Assembly: GCF_000803065.1 (NCBI RefSeq)
Contig: NZ_JSXI01000012.1
Coordinates: 51,523-115,522, forward strand
Direction: 5' to 3'
Source of the DNA: Sphingomonas sp. ERG5
Lineage (GTDB): Bacteria > Pseudomonadota > Alphaproteobacteria > Sphingomonadales > Sphingomonadaceae
Length of the DNA stretch: 64,000 bases
This document shows positions 18,679-27,162 of this stretch, piece by piece; the first letter of the stretch is position 1, and every line of letters starts with the position of its first letter. The notes beneath the pieces were generated by a model that was not told the DNA's origin, searched no databases, and saw only the letters and a program-made list of their open reading frames with translations. The position numbers and the translations under genes are program-made.

Positions 18679-18776
18679 GGCTGTTGCAATATTCGTCATG
18701 TCAAAGAGCAAGGCGGGCGCCCGGCGGCGACTCGTCAGGTGCGACAATGTCATGGACGCGGGCGGCGTTGAATCAT
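18679..18776 (+). repeat. Dispersed intergenic repeat, copy B
   Basis: Contains GGCTGTTGCAATATTCGTC, ATGTCAAAGAG, GACAATGTC and GCGTTGAATCAT in the same order as copy A at 16045-16131, with a slightly longer variable middle. Not protein coding in either copy. Confidence 0.7.
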
Positions 18777-18824
18777 GGGCATGCCTGCGCTGACGATGAC
18801 TTGCCCGTCGCCGCACCGCCGATT

Positions 18825-18956
18825 TCCCGCAGCTGCGGGAGTTGTTGCGGGAGTTTCTGGGGGAAAATGCTTTTTGAGGGTTCTGCGGGAATCTGCGGGA
18901 AAAGCTGCGGGAGTTTTGATGGATCCGCACGGGAGTTTTATCGAGTCCTTGCGGGA
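18825..18956 (+). repeat. TGCGGGA cluster with a 16-bp palindrome
   Basis: TCCCGCAGCTGCGGGA at 18825-18840 is a perfect palindrome. TGCGGGA then recurs at 18834, 18846, 18884, 18894, 18906 and 18950, several followed by GTT or ATT. Spacings are irregular, so this is a motif cluster rather than a strict tandem repeat. Function unknown. Confidence 0.6.
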
Positions 18957-19349
18957 ATATCGGGAAATGGCGGTGGCGGGAGTCATTCTTGCTGTGCCTG
19001 ATTCAAATCGTCGCTCGGATGGGCTTGTGCCGACGACGCGCAACGGTGCGCCGGAGCGCAGATATGACAGTCCCGAGGCCTGGCTTGAATCGAACCGAAC
19101 CGAACCGAACCGTTGATCTAGTCGAGCCAGTTGGGTGCGGGTGAAGGCGGCTGCAGCAATCCTGCCGCCAGCGATCCCGCTCTCATCGACGCGCCCGTTA
19201 ACCTCCGCAACGCCGATTCTCATTTCCTGCCGCACACGTCTTTCCGGTCCCGCGCGGACCAGGGGACGCCTTCCCGTAAGTGGGACGCCGGCGAGCAATG
19301 CGGCATTTTCAGGTGTATCTGTTTCAGAATCGCCACAAAAATCCTGATC

Positions 19350-19386
19350 AGAGAAATTTATACATTTAATTGACATAAATTTCTCT
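19350..19386. promoter_or_regulatory. Perfect 12-bp inverted repeat overlapping the TBDT promoter
   Basis: AGAGAAATTTAT (19350-19361) and ATAAATTTCTCT (19375-19386) are separated by 13 bases. The right arm overlaps the -35 element TTGACA at 19370-19375 and the spacer, the geometry of a repressor operator. The AT content is strikingly unlike the surrounding DNA. Confidence 0.65.
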
Positions 19387-19398
19387 TCGGAGAATAAT
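19370..19398 (+). promoter_or_regulatory. Sigma70-type promoter of the TBDT gene
   Basis: TTGACA at 19370-19375 and AATAAT at 19393-19398 with a 17-bp spacer, 85 bp before the start codon. This is the best promoter match noticed in the window. Confidence 0.6.
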
Positions 19399-19417
19399 CA
19401 TCGGCACAGAGCATTCC

Positions 19418-19436
19418 TGCCGGAGCGAGTCCGGCA
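19418..19436 (+). promoter_or_regulatory. Leader hairpin of the TBDT mRNA
   Basis: TGCCGGA, loop GCGAG, TCCGGCA: a perfect 7-bp stem in the predicted 5' untranslated region, 46 bp upstream of the start codon. It may stabilise the transcript; no riboswitch fold was recognised. Confidence 0.4.
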
Positions 19437-19482
19437 AGAAGAATGTCGCGCAGGGCCAGAGCCAATCACGGGAAGGGGTATT

Positions 19483-22335
19483 ATGTCACACGGGGTTATC
19501 TCGAAAGAAACGGCCGGGCTTTTCATCGACGCATCGGGCGGTCTCGCCGGAGAGTCGGCGCGCCGACGCCTCAGGGCGCTACTCTTCGCAACCGCCGGCC
19601 TGGCGCTGGTTTCGGCGCAGCCCGCTTTGGCGCAGGCCGCGCCCGATACTCCCGCCCCGGCTCCGGTTGAAGACAGTCAGGATGCGGCCGCTACAACCGA
19701 CGACATCATCGTCACCGGTACCCTGGTGGCGCGGCCCGGCTTCGTCTCGCCGACCCCAGTCACCAGCCTCGATTCGGCGGATCTGAACCGCGTCTCGGCC
19801 TCCAACCTCGCCGATGCCCTGAACCAGCTTCCCGCGCTGAAACCAAGCGTCACGCCATCGTCGGTCGGCAATCTTTCCAAGCTGGCGGGGGGCAATTTCC
19901 TCGACCTTCGCGGCCTGACCTATCTGCGCACGCTGACCCTGATCGACGGCAAGCGCTACGTCCCGGCCACGCCGGAGGGCGTCGTCAATACCAATTTGAT
20001 CCCGCAGGCGCTGATCGGCGGAGTCGATGTGGTGACCGGCGGCGCGTCGGCCGCTTATGGGTCCGATGCGGTCGCCGGCGTGGTGAACCTCAAGCTCGAC
20101 GACAAGCTGGTGGGGATTCGCGGCAGCATCCAGGGCGGGATCACCGATCATAACGATCACCGCAATTATCTGGCATCGCTCGCCTTTGGCGCAAACTTCG
20201 CAGGGGGCAGGGGCCATATCCTGCTTGGCGGCGAAATGGCGGAGAATGGCGGCATCGCGGACGGCTATTCGCGTGGCTGGGCCGGCAACCGGGGTGTGGT
20301 GCTCAACCCGGACTATACCAGCACCAATGGCAAGCCGATGTATGTGCACGTCAACGATGCGCGCACCTCCAATTCGTCACCGGGCGGCGCGATCTTCTCC
20401 GGCCCGCTGAGCGGCCTCGCTTTCGGACCGAACGGCACGACCATGCCCTTCCGCTTCGGCACGCTGGTCACGCCCGACAATTCGATGAACGGCGGTGACG
20501 GCGATCCGCTTGCCTCGCCCTATGTGCTGGAAACGCCATTGAAGCGCCGCAGCGCTTATGGCGGCGTGCGGTTCGACGTGACCGACGGCATCACTGCCTA
20601 TGCCAGTGTCGATTATGGGAAATCGAGCTTCTCGGAGACGTCGATTCCGAGCTACGACAATTTCACCATATTGGCGGACAATGCGTTTCTGCCGGGGTCG
20701 GTCCGGACCGCCATGGCGAACCAGGGAATCAGCAGCTTCACTCTTGGCCGCGGCAATCTCGACTATGGCGTCGGCAAGATCGAGCAGAAGGCGGAAACCT
20801 GGCAGGCAGTCGGCGGCGTGCGCGGCAAGCTTGGCGGGTCGTGGACGTTCGATGCATCCTATTCCTATGGCCGGACGCACAACAGGACGCTGTTCACGGG
20901 CAATGTCATCAAGGCCAACCGGCTGCTGGCGATCGATGCGGTGACGAATCCGGTGACCGGCGGCATCGTCTGCCGCTCGACCCTGACCAATCCGACCAAT
21001 GGCTGCGCCCCGCTCAATCTCTTCGGTACGGGATCGCCGTCGCAACAGGCGATCGATTACATCACCGGCACATCGGTGCGCGATTGGCAGATCAAACAGC
21101 AGACCGCCGACCTCGCGATCCGCGGCGAACCCTTCTCGACCTGGGCCGGCCCCGTGTCGCTCGCGGTCGGCGGGCAATGGCGGCAGCAGCGGGTGGACGT
21201 CACCTCGGATCCGCTGTCGATCGCCCGCGCTTTCCGTGTCGGCAATACCCAGCCCTTCACCGGCGAGATCACGGTCAAGGAAGCGTTTGGCGAACTGGTC
21301 GTGCCGTTGGCGAAGGATGAGAGCTGGGCGCAGAATATCGATCTCGATATCGCTGGCCGCGTCACCGACTATAGCACCTCGGGCACGGTCGAAACCTGGA
21401 AAGCCGGCCTGAACTACGCGGTCAACAACTCGCTGCGCTTCCGCGTGACGCGATCGCGGGATATTCGCGCGCCCAATATCAACGAACTGTTCCAGGTCGG
21501 ACAGACGCTGATCTTCTCGATCAACGATGTCTCGATCGGCCAGCGCTATAATGTGAATGCGGTGTCCGGCGGCAATCCGTTCCTGAAGCCCGAGCGCGCC
21601 GATACGCTGACGGCCGGCGTGGTGTTCACGCCCAGCTTCATGCCGCGATTCAGCCTGTCGATCGATTATTACGATATCAAGATCAAGGGCGCGATCGGTT
21701 CGCTCGGCGCGCAATCGCTGGTGGACCGCTGCAATGCCGGCCAGACGGCCTTCTGCCTGCTTGCGCCACGGGGCAGCGATGGCCGCATCTCGGCACTGCT
21801 GATCGCGCCGGTCAATTTCCAGCAGATCACCACGCGCGGCGTCGATGTCGAAGCGGCATACCGGATGCGGGTTGGCGGCGGATCGTTCGATCTGCACGCG
21901 CTGATCAATTACACCGACAAGCTCGACCTGGTCGGCGACAATGGCGAAGTCACGCGCTTCGCCGGGAACACCGACCAGCCATTGCTGGACGGCGTCGGCG
22001 GCACGGCGCGCTGGAAGGTCACGAGCAGCGCGACCTACTCGACCGATGCCTATCGGCTGAGCCTGACCGGACGGTATGTCAGCGGTGGTGTGCTGACCCG
22101 CGATCCGGGGGTGACGTTCGATTATGACAGCGTGAAGGGCCGCGTCTATCTCGACATCTCGGGCGAGGTCGCGCTCTACAAGAACGCCAATGGCGGTAAG
22201 GTGTCGCTGTTCGGCGTGATCGCCAACGCGCTGGACACCGACCCGCCCTTCACGGGCTATCAGTTCCAGACCGCCCGGCAACTCTATGACGTGATCGGCC
22301 GGCAATACACCGCCGGCGTGCGCTTCAAATTCTGA
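19483..22335 (+). CDS. TonB-dependent outer-membrane receptor
   Basis: Receptor of 950 residues. The N-terminal extension of about 30 residues precedes a signal-like segment ending at ALAQA. A TonB-box-like TDDIIVTGT is followed by a plug domain with LADALNQLPALKPSVTP, LRGLTYLRTLTLIDGKRYVP and VDVVTGGASAAYGSDAVAGVVNLKL. The barrel ends in YTAGVRFKF with the terminal Phe. Plug motifs are those of the large sphingomonad/Caulobacter TBDT class lacking an STN domain. The start follows AAGGGGTATT. It stands alone, so its ligand cannot be guessed from neighbours; the palindrome over its promoter indicates repression by an unknown factor. Confidence 0.93.
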   Translation: MSHGVISKETAGLFIDASGGLAGESARRRLRALLFATAGLALVSAQPALAQAAPDTPAPAPVEDSQDAAATTDDIIVTGTLVARPGFVSPTPVTSLDSADLNRVSASNLADALNQLPALKPSVTPSSVGNLSKLAGGNFLDLRGLTYLRTLTLIDGKRYVPATPEGVVNTNLIPQALIGGVDVVTGGASAAYGSDAVAGVVNLKLDDKLVGIRGSIQGGITDHNDHRNYLASLAFGANFAGGRGHILLGGEMAENGGIADGYSRGWAGNRGVVLNPDYTSTNGKPMYVHVNDARTSNSSPGGAIFSGPLSGLAFGPNGTTMPFRFGTLVTPDNSMNGGDGDPLASPYVLETPLKRRSAYGGVRFDVTDGITAYASVDYGKSSFSETSIPSYDNFTILADNAFLPGSVRTAMANQGISSFTLGRGNLDYGVGKIEQKAETWQAVGGVRGKLGGSWTFDASYSYGRTHNRTLFTGNVIKANRLLAIDAVTNPVTGGIVCRSTLTNPTNGCAPLNLFGTGSPSQQAIDYITGTSVRDWQIKQQTADLAIRGEPFSTWAGPVSLAVGGQWRQQRVDVTSDPLSIARAFRVGNTQPFTGEITVKEAFGELVVPLAKDESWAQNIDLDIAGRVTDYSTSGTVETWKAGLNYAVNNSLRFRVTRSRDIRAPNINELFQVGQTLIFSINDVSIGQRYNVNAVSGGNPFLKPERADTLTAGVVFTPSFMPRFSLSIDYYDIKIKGAIGSLGAQSLVDRCNAGQTAFCLLAPRGSDGRISALLIAPVNFQQITTRGVDVEAAYRMRVGGGSFDLHALINYTDKLDLVGDNGEVTRFAGNTDQPLLDGVGGTARWKVTSSATYSTDAYRLSLTGRYVSGGVLTRDPGVTFDYDSVKGRVYLDISGEVALYKNANGGKVSLFGVIANALDTDPPFTGYQFQTARQLYDVIGRQYTAGVRFKF

Positions 22336-22344
22336 AGCGCGGTT

Positions 22345-22371
22345 CCGCCGCTTCCTGAGCGGGAGCGGCGG
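22345..22371 (+). terminator. Stem-loop after the TBDT gene
   Basis: CCGCCGCTTCC and GGGAGCGGCGG pair with one mismatch around TGAGC, starting 9 bp past the stop codon. No T-run follows, so it may be a 3' stabilising hairpin rather than an intrinsic terminator. Confidence 0.4.
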
Positions 22372-22454
22372 GCGGATCGGGTCGATTGCGACCCGTCATC
22401 GTATCCGGGCTTCGGTCGAGGCCTGGTGCGATGGCGGGGAAGGGCGTCGGCGCC

Positions 22455-22817
22455 TCATTGATAGCGCGCGGTCTTCTCGAATCCGTCATTTGCCTTGGTC
22501 ATCTTGATCAGCTTTCGGATGTAGGACCGGACGTGCCGGTCGAAGCGCGTATCATCGTATACGCCGCGCCCCACATATTCGTCGCGGTCCAGCAACGTGC
22601 GCAAATCATCGGCAAACGCCTTTTGGACAGTCGTCGATTCCCGGCTTTTCATGAATGTGCAGACCAGTTCTTCAGCGGTCGCCTTGTCGCAATCGTCCTG
22701 CAGCTCCCTGCCGCCGCGCTCCGCTACGACCTGATCGGATCGCGCGGAGATGACCCGGCTTTCCAGCCATTTGCGGACCGTCTCGCCATTCCATTCCATT
22801 GAATTTTCTTCCGCCAT
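22455..22817 (-). CDS. Hypothetical protein
   Basis: Small soluble charged protein of 120 residues from the ATG at 22817 (MAEENSMEWNGETVRKW); the frame is open a further 34 residues upstream. It contains EELVCTFMKSRESTTVQKAF and DDTRFDRHVRSYIRKLIKMT, helical in appearance, with no signal peptide. No family recognised. It lies convergent to the TBDT at the start of a region of orphan and broken genes. Reading-frame quality is reasonable, but support is limited. Confidence 0.5.
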   Translation of the reverse strand: MAEENSMEWNGETVRKWLESRVISARSDQVVAERGGRELQDDCDKATAEELVCTFMKSRESTTVQKAFADDLRTLLDRDEYVGRGVYDDTRFDRHVRSYIRKLIKMTKANDGFEKTARYQ

Positions 22818-23164
22818 GCCTTCAGACCCGGTCAGCGCTCCCGGGGAAACGGGAATATGGTGACAACTCACTTCGCTGCCACAGGCCAATGGCCCGCTCC
22901 TGGCATGCGGTCCAGCCATTTAGCTCGATGAGAAAGGGTGAGTTTTGGGAGAATAAGCTGTCACCGTAGTCGTCTACCGAGGCGGCGGTTGCGAGAATTG
23001 AAACCTTGCCGGGCTTTCGCGCCCATCCCGGAGGCTTCACGGTCGACCGTTATCGACTTGACGAGGATCACGGGGCGAAGGTTTTGGCTTCGATTGATGG
23101 GCCTGGTCGATTGAAAAGCGATGTAGGCTTGCATCGGACATCTGCCGCCGCCATTCAGTAAGCC
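22818..23164. other. Intergenic stretch, nothing recognised
   Basis: About 350 bp between two divergent hypothetical genes. Overlapping minus-strand frames here look like translation noise. No hairpin, promoter pair or repeat was convincing. Confidence 0.5.
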
Positions 23165-23806
23165 ATGGCCTCCCATTCTTCTGTACGGGGCGACATTGCC
23201 GTCCACGAGGCGCTGGAAGCGATCTACCGGGAGTTCGCGCATCCGACGCCCTCCGCGATTGAGGGTTGTCCATGCTGCATCTCGACCCGAGGTGTAGATG
23301 TCTTGTTGACGACACCGTTGCGAGAACTGTCCGGTCAAGCGCTGTGGCGTTACGTTTCCGGGGCATTCTATACGGTAGGCGGCGAGAGCGACTTTCGCTA
23401 TTTGCTGCCCCGCATCCTGGAGGTTTCGATAGACGATCCGGGAAATGCCAACGATCCCGAGATTGTGCTTGGGAAGCTGCGCCTTGCGAACTGGGATCGC
23501 TGGCCGATCCATGAACGACAGGCGATTGAATGGTTCGTGGACGCCTGGTTCGAACTGGCGTTGTCGCAGGATTTAGCTGAAGCCGATGATGATTGGGTCG
23601 GGGAAAGTGCCGAAAGCGTTCTATGCGGAGCCGCGCGAGCGGACCTTCCACTTTCGCATTGGTTGCTGCGCTTGCTCGATCCTGTCGCGGCACCGGTACT
23701 GGAAAACTTGAAGGAACGTTTCCCTGGTCAGCTATCCACGTTCTGGGAGGATGCCCCCACCGGCTTCAGAGAGTTGTCCGCTGTCCTAGCGGAGAAACAA
23801 GCCTAA
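23165..23806 (+). CDS. Hypothetical protein (CPCC...TVGGxxDFRYLLPRILE type)
   Basis: Soluble protein of 213 residues. Features are a CPCC motif near residue 35, LRELSGQALWRYVSGAFYTV and DFRYLLPRILEVSIDDPG. It resembles an uncharacterised family I have seen scattered in accessory regions of many bacteria, whose function is not known to me. A weak ribosome site precedes the ATG. It is the last intact gene before the MITE-like element. A toxin-immunity role would be speculation. Confidence 0.7.
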   Translation: MASHSSVRGDIAVHEALEAIYREFAHPTPSAIEGCPCCISTRGVDVLLTTPLRELSGQALWRYVSGAFYTVGGESDFRYLLPRILEVSIDDPGNANDPEIVLGKLRLANWDRWPIHERQAIEWFVDAWFELALSQDLAEADDDWVGESAESVLCGAARADLPLSHWLLRLLDPVAAPVLENLKERFPGQLSTFWEDAPTGFRELSAVLAEKQA

Positions 23807-23849
23807 TCAGTTGTTGCCTGTCCATGTATTTTGGAGACACTATATTTTG

Positions 23850-24061
23850 GGGACACAATACTAAACTCCGGGCGTCCGCCTGCGTTTCCGCAGGCTCAAT
23901 ACTCGGCCGTCTGCTTCCTGCCGCTCGATCCAATCCTGCCCACCTAGTGGCCGATGCGCAGCCCGCGTGATGTGCGGCATCGGGATCGCGATGCGAGCGA
24001 AGCGCACCATGGCTCACGAAACCATCGTCCGGCGGCACCGATTATTTAGTATTGTGTCCCT
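23850..24061. mobile_element. MITE-like element with GGGACACAATACTAAA termini
   Basis: GGGACACAATACTAAA at 23850-23865 is exactly inverted at 24046-24061, giving a 212-bp unit without a gene. Inside is a GCCTGCG-TTTC-CGCAGGC hairpin at 23878-23895. A GGGGACACAATACT-type terminus is familiar to me from REP-associated or IS200-like elements, so a non-autonomous element is the likely reading. A further half copy TTTTGGAGACACTAT sits just left of it. The gap 23807-24162 holds nothing else. Confidence 0.7.
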
Positions 24062-24162
24062 ATATTAGGGATGCTCCGGTCCCGAGCGGGCTGCCTGCGC
24101 GGATCGAGCCGGACAACCCGCCAGGCCGCCAGCCGGCGACCTGGCTGAGCGTTTCCGAACCG

Positions 24163-25452
24163 CTATCGTCCGGTGCCGCCGTCGCGTGCCGGGCGCGCAT
24201 CCTCGGCCTCGAGCCGCTTGACCAGCAGGCGCCGCGCCGTTGGGTTGCGGGTGTTCATGACCTTTTGCGCGTCGAGGAACGCGCCAAGGCCGACCGACAG
24301 CTGCAGCGAATAGTCGAGCGACGTGCGCCCGGCATCGAATGCGGTTCCCGAGGGGATATTGCGGAACCAGGGCGCGGTACTCGTACCGGTCGGCATCATG
24401 CTTCCGGCCGGTGTCTCCGCAGTCGAGTGACAGGACAGGCAGGAAGAGAGCTTGTTGTCGACCGGACCGTTGAGCCTGCCCTGATAGCCGAGATGCGGCA
24501 TGGTCACGGCGGGATTGATCCAGGACTCAGTCAGCGGACCGGTCCCGCTATAGCCCGGGTCATTGCCCCACATCAGGCCGATCGGTGCGACATTGGTCCA
24601 GCCATTCCCGGCCGGGCCACCAGGGCCGCCGCCATAGACGAACGTCCCGAACACCCAGCCGGTCTTCGAGGCGACCCGCGCATCCTTGACCGCGATGTCG
24701 ATCTGCAACAGCCGCACCTTGACCACGGCGCGCGGACTGGTCGGCTTGGGAAACGGGTTGTTGACGTCGGCATAGACATAGGCGTCCCATTCCGGCGACC
24801 CTTGCAGATACGGGACTTCGCTCACTGGCGCGGTGGTGAAGAGCAGCTTTGCCGCGACCGTGCCTTCGGGCATGTCCGAGGCTGCGCTGGCATTGGGTTT
24901 GCCGCGATTGGCCCACATGCGTCCGATCACCGCGCCCCCTGGCGCATTGTAGAAGCCGACCGCATAATTATTCCATTGCCGGCCCTGGCTCGGCGCGAGC
25001 TCCTGGGGTTTCGAGGTGCGCTCGCGGGTCAGTCCGTGGATCGGTTCGCGGCCATTGGTGCCGGTGTCCTGCCACGGCGCATTGTACCAGTGCCGTACCG
25101 TGTTGAGCGTGGGATCGAAGCTCGCGTCGATATCGGGGCGCAGATTGCCCTCGTAGAAATAGCCGAGCACGGCCTGGATATAGGGCTGCGACTGGGTTGT
25201 CGGGTCGAAGGCCTTCCACGGCATCGCGTCCGAGGGAATGGCGGTCGGGTAATTCTGACTCAATTGGAAGCGACGCCCGGTCCATCCGGCGGGCAATGGC
25301 ACGGTCGAATTGCAGAACGGCGTGGTCGCCGTATCGCAGGTGGCAACAGCCTGCCGGGCCTCGGCGGCCCCGCCGAACTGCCATGCCGCCATGGCCCCCA
25401 GCGCTGCGAGCGAGCAGCCGGAAATGATCGCCAGCCGATTTCGAAGCATCAT
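24163..25452 (-). CDS. Exported protein with a single c-type haem motif
   Basis: Protein of 429 residues starting at 25452 after GGGGGAGGACGCG. The signal peptide is MMLRNRLAIISGCSLAALGA, cleaved near AEARQA. One haem-attachment motif, CLSCHS, sits near residue 340 in LSSCLSCHSTAETPAG, so at least one covalent haem in the periplasm is expected. The N-terminal 300 residues do not match a cytochrome I can name; NAPWQDTGTNGREPIHGLTR recurs in annotated but uncharacterised haem proteins. No redox partner is adjacent. It lies between the MITE-like element and a decayed segment. Confidence 0.75.
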   Translation of the reverse strand: MMLRNRLAIISGCSLAALGAMAAWQFGGAAEARQAVATCDTATTPFCNSTVPLPAGWTGRRFQLSQNYPTAIPSDAMPWKAFDPTTQSQPYIQAVLGYFYEGNLRPDIDASFDPTLNTVRHWYNAPWQDTGTNGREPIHGLTRERTSKPQELAPSQGRQWNNYAVGFYNAPGGAVIGRMWANRGKPNASAASDMPEGTVAAKLLFTTAPVSEVPYLQGSPEWDAYVYADVNNPFPKPTSPRAVVKVRLLQIDIAVKDARVASKTGWVFGTFVYGGGPGGPAGNGWTNVAPIGLMWGNDPGYSGTGPLTESWINPAVTMPHLGYQGRLNGPVDNKLSSCLSCHSTAETPAGSMMPTGTSTAPWFRNIPSGTAFDAGRTSLDYSLQLSVGLGAFLDAQKVMNTRNPTARRLLVKRLEAEDARPARDGGTGR

Positions 25453-25622
25453 CGCGTCCTCCCCCGAGTTCAGATACTGATTACCCGTCGCAAAAAAAGG
25501 ATCGGGCCCTGTATCCAGATTATCGCGATGATGGAGCAATGGCCATCCAATATAGCCACAGTGGTTCAATCTGTTGCCGCTGTTGGAAATCAGTATAGCT
25601 TGAGTAGATGGTCACGACTTTC

Positions 25623-25808
25623 TCAATAATGTCCGAGATGTGGAGAGGGTGCTATCGGGTCGAGATATGGCGCGAAGTGGCCACCGTGGTTCGCCAGCAG
25701 CGCCACAGCCTTCAAGTGCAGATCGGCGTTACGGATCATCTGGTCAGCAACCGACACTATCGCGTCGGTGCGCTTTGCCTCCTTCTCGATCTGTGCGGCG
25801 GAGAGATC
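25623..25808 (-). pseudogene. Remnant of an unidentified gene
   Basis: A stop-to-stop frame without a start codon reads DLSAAQIEKEAKRTDAIVSV then ADQMIRNADLHLKAVALLAN, with protein-like composition. It is cut at its upstream side 30 bp from the MITE-type terminus, suggesting truncation by that element. Family unknown; could be chance. Confidence 0.3.
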
Positions 25809-25837
25809 TCATGTCTTTCGGAAGAGGGCTTATTTCG

Positions 25838-25853
25838 GGGACACAATACTAAA
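25838..25853 (+). repeat. Solo MITE terminus
   Basis: GGGACACAATACTAAA, identical to both termini of the 23850-24061 element. No inverted partner was found to the right, so this is probably a truncated copy. Confidence 0.65.
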
Positions 25854-26037
25854 CTTTGGCTTCTGCCAGCATTGGGCATCACATTGGCGCGTACTTTCCA
25901 AGCGCACCGGCTCCGGGAAGGTCTCCGCGATCTTCCCGGTCCTGTTCCCGACATTGGTCCAGCGCGATTGCCGCGCGGCTGGCGCCGTGCGCAGGCAACG
26001 CGTATCGTCGAAGCTCTCGTTCAGTAAGAAGAGCAAA

Positions 26038-27111
26038 GTGGCCGATTTATTAGCACCTGCCGAACGTAGAATCGACTGGCTCGACTATGTTCGCCTGTTG
26101 TGCGCGCTCATGGTCATGATGGCTCACTATGTTGTCGTCGTCGTGCCCAACGTTCTGGGCCCGGCGAATGCCGATCTTGGTCTGATCTCCGATATAGCGA
26201 ACTATGGACATATCGGACTGTTCGTTCTGTTCATTATCAGCGGCATGATGATCACGCAGATCGTGCAGCGGCAGACAGTGTCCACCTTCGTTACGCACCG
26301 CGTGACGCGCGTCTATCCGACCTTCGTCCTTTGCCTGACGATCACCACCTTGGTGGGGATTGGGGAATCGGGCCATATGCACGTCACTTTCTGGCAATAT
26401 CTCGCCAATTTGACGATCAATGCCGACGCATTCGGATATCGTCCGGCGGATTCATCTTACTGGACCCTGACGGTCGAGATCACCTTCTATGTCATGATCG
26501 TTGCGGTCGCGATGCTGGGGTGGATCAAGCATATCCAGATCGTCGTGGCGGTGTGGATCGCGCTACAGGTAGTCGCGGCGCCCTTTTTCCCACGCGCGCC
26601 GTTGCTGGGCGCCGACTATTATTTCCTGGCGGCGGGTTGCGTGATGGGATTGCTGTATCAGCGCCGCAACGAAAAGCTGAACCTGGTGTTGCTCGCGGTT
26701 ACCGCCCTGCTCGGCACGCGGACCATTTTCATCGCCGCCCAGGGCATGCCGTTTAATCCGTGGATCGGCATCGCCGTTATGATGGGGATTTTCGCCCTTT
26801 TTCTGGTGATGCGGGGCCGCGATGTCCGCCTGCCCTGGGCGCACCGGATCGGCTCCTTCACCTATCCGCTCTACCTTCTTCATTTCAAAATCGGCACCAT
26901 CATGCTGATTTGGTGGGCAACCGACGCGAACAAATGGTGGTTGGTACTGGCCTTGTCGCTAGGCATGATCCTGGTCTCAATCGTGCTGGATGATATCGTC
27001 GAATTCCGGATGCGCGCAATGTGGCGCAGTCTTGCCAGAGCTACGATTGCGCGGCCGTTCCTCCGGTGGGAGCAGCGTCGTATTCTGGCGGTGACGGCGG
27101 CCAGCGTCTGA
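26038..27111 (+). CDS. Acyltransferase-3 family membrane protein
   Basis: Multi-pass acyltransferase (O-antigen/exopolysaccharide acetylase type) of 357 residues if translation starts at the GTG at 26038. It then begins MADLLAPAERRIDWLDYVRL, matching the usual (I)xxLDxLR opening. FITHRVTRVYPTF-like VTHRVTRVYPTFVLCL, WTLTVEITFYVMI and SFTYPLYLLHFKIG are the family landmarks. The frame extends to 25768 but would read through the MITE terminus. Ribosome site before GTG is weak, so the native start may have been altered by the insertion. Substrate unknown. Confidence 0.75.
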   Translation: MADLLAPAERRIDWLDYVRLLCALMVMMAHYVVVVVPNVLGPANADLGLISDIANYGHIGLFVLFIISGMMITQIVQRQTVSTFVTHRVTRVYPTFVLCLTITTLVGIGESGHMHVTFWQYLANLTINADAFGYRPADSSYWTLTVEITFYVMIVAVAMLGWIKHIQIVVAVWIALQVVAAPFFPRAPLLGADYYFLAAGCVMGLLYQRRNEKLNLVLLAVTALLGTRTIFIAAQGMPFNPWIGIAVMMGIFALFLVMRGRDVRLPWAHRIGSFTYPLYLLHFKIGTIMLIWWATDANKWWLVLALSLGMILVSIVLDDIVEFRMRAMWRSLARATIARPFLRWEQRRILAVTAASV

Positions 27112-27162
27112 CATGATTTCAAATGCTTATTGAAATCGCCTCGAGCCTGACACTTGCGATCC

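Larger units (their letters stand above)
18547..19482. other. Long intergenic region between cadherin-repeat gene and TBDT
   Basis: No protein gene is convincing in 936 bp. It contains repeat copy B (18679-18776), a TGCGGGA-rich cluster with a perfect palindrome (18825-18956), and the promoter, palindrome and leader hairpin of the downstream receptor gene (19350-19436). The segment 19322-19400 is much more AT-rich than its surroundings. Confidence 0.65.
25453..26037. other. Decayed intergenic stretch with a gene remnant and a third MITE terminus
   Basis: Contains a short minus-strand coding remnant (25623-25808) and a single GGGACACAATACTAAA at 25838-25853. Beyond that no functional feature was recognised. 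The 5' end of the acyltransferase gene lies immediately to the right. Confidence 0.5.

Noticed and set aside
18750..19376. 208-codon minus-strand frame in the long intergenic region
   Set aside because: Covers the TGCGGGA cluster and the TBDT promoter side, starts in the AT-rich palindrome and has no protein-like features.
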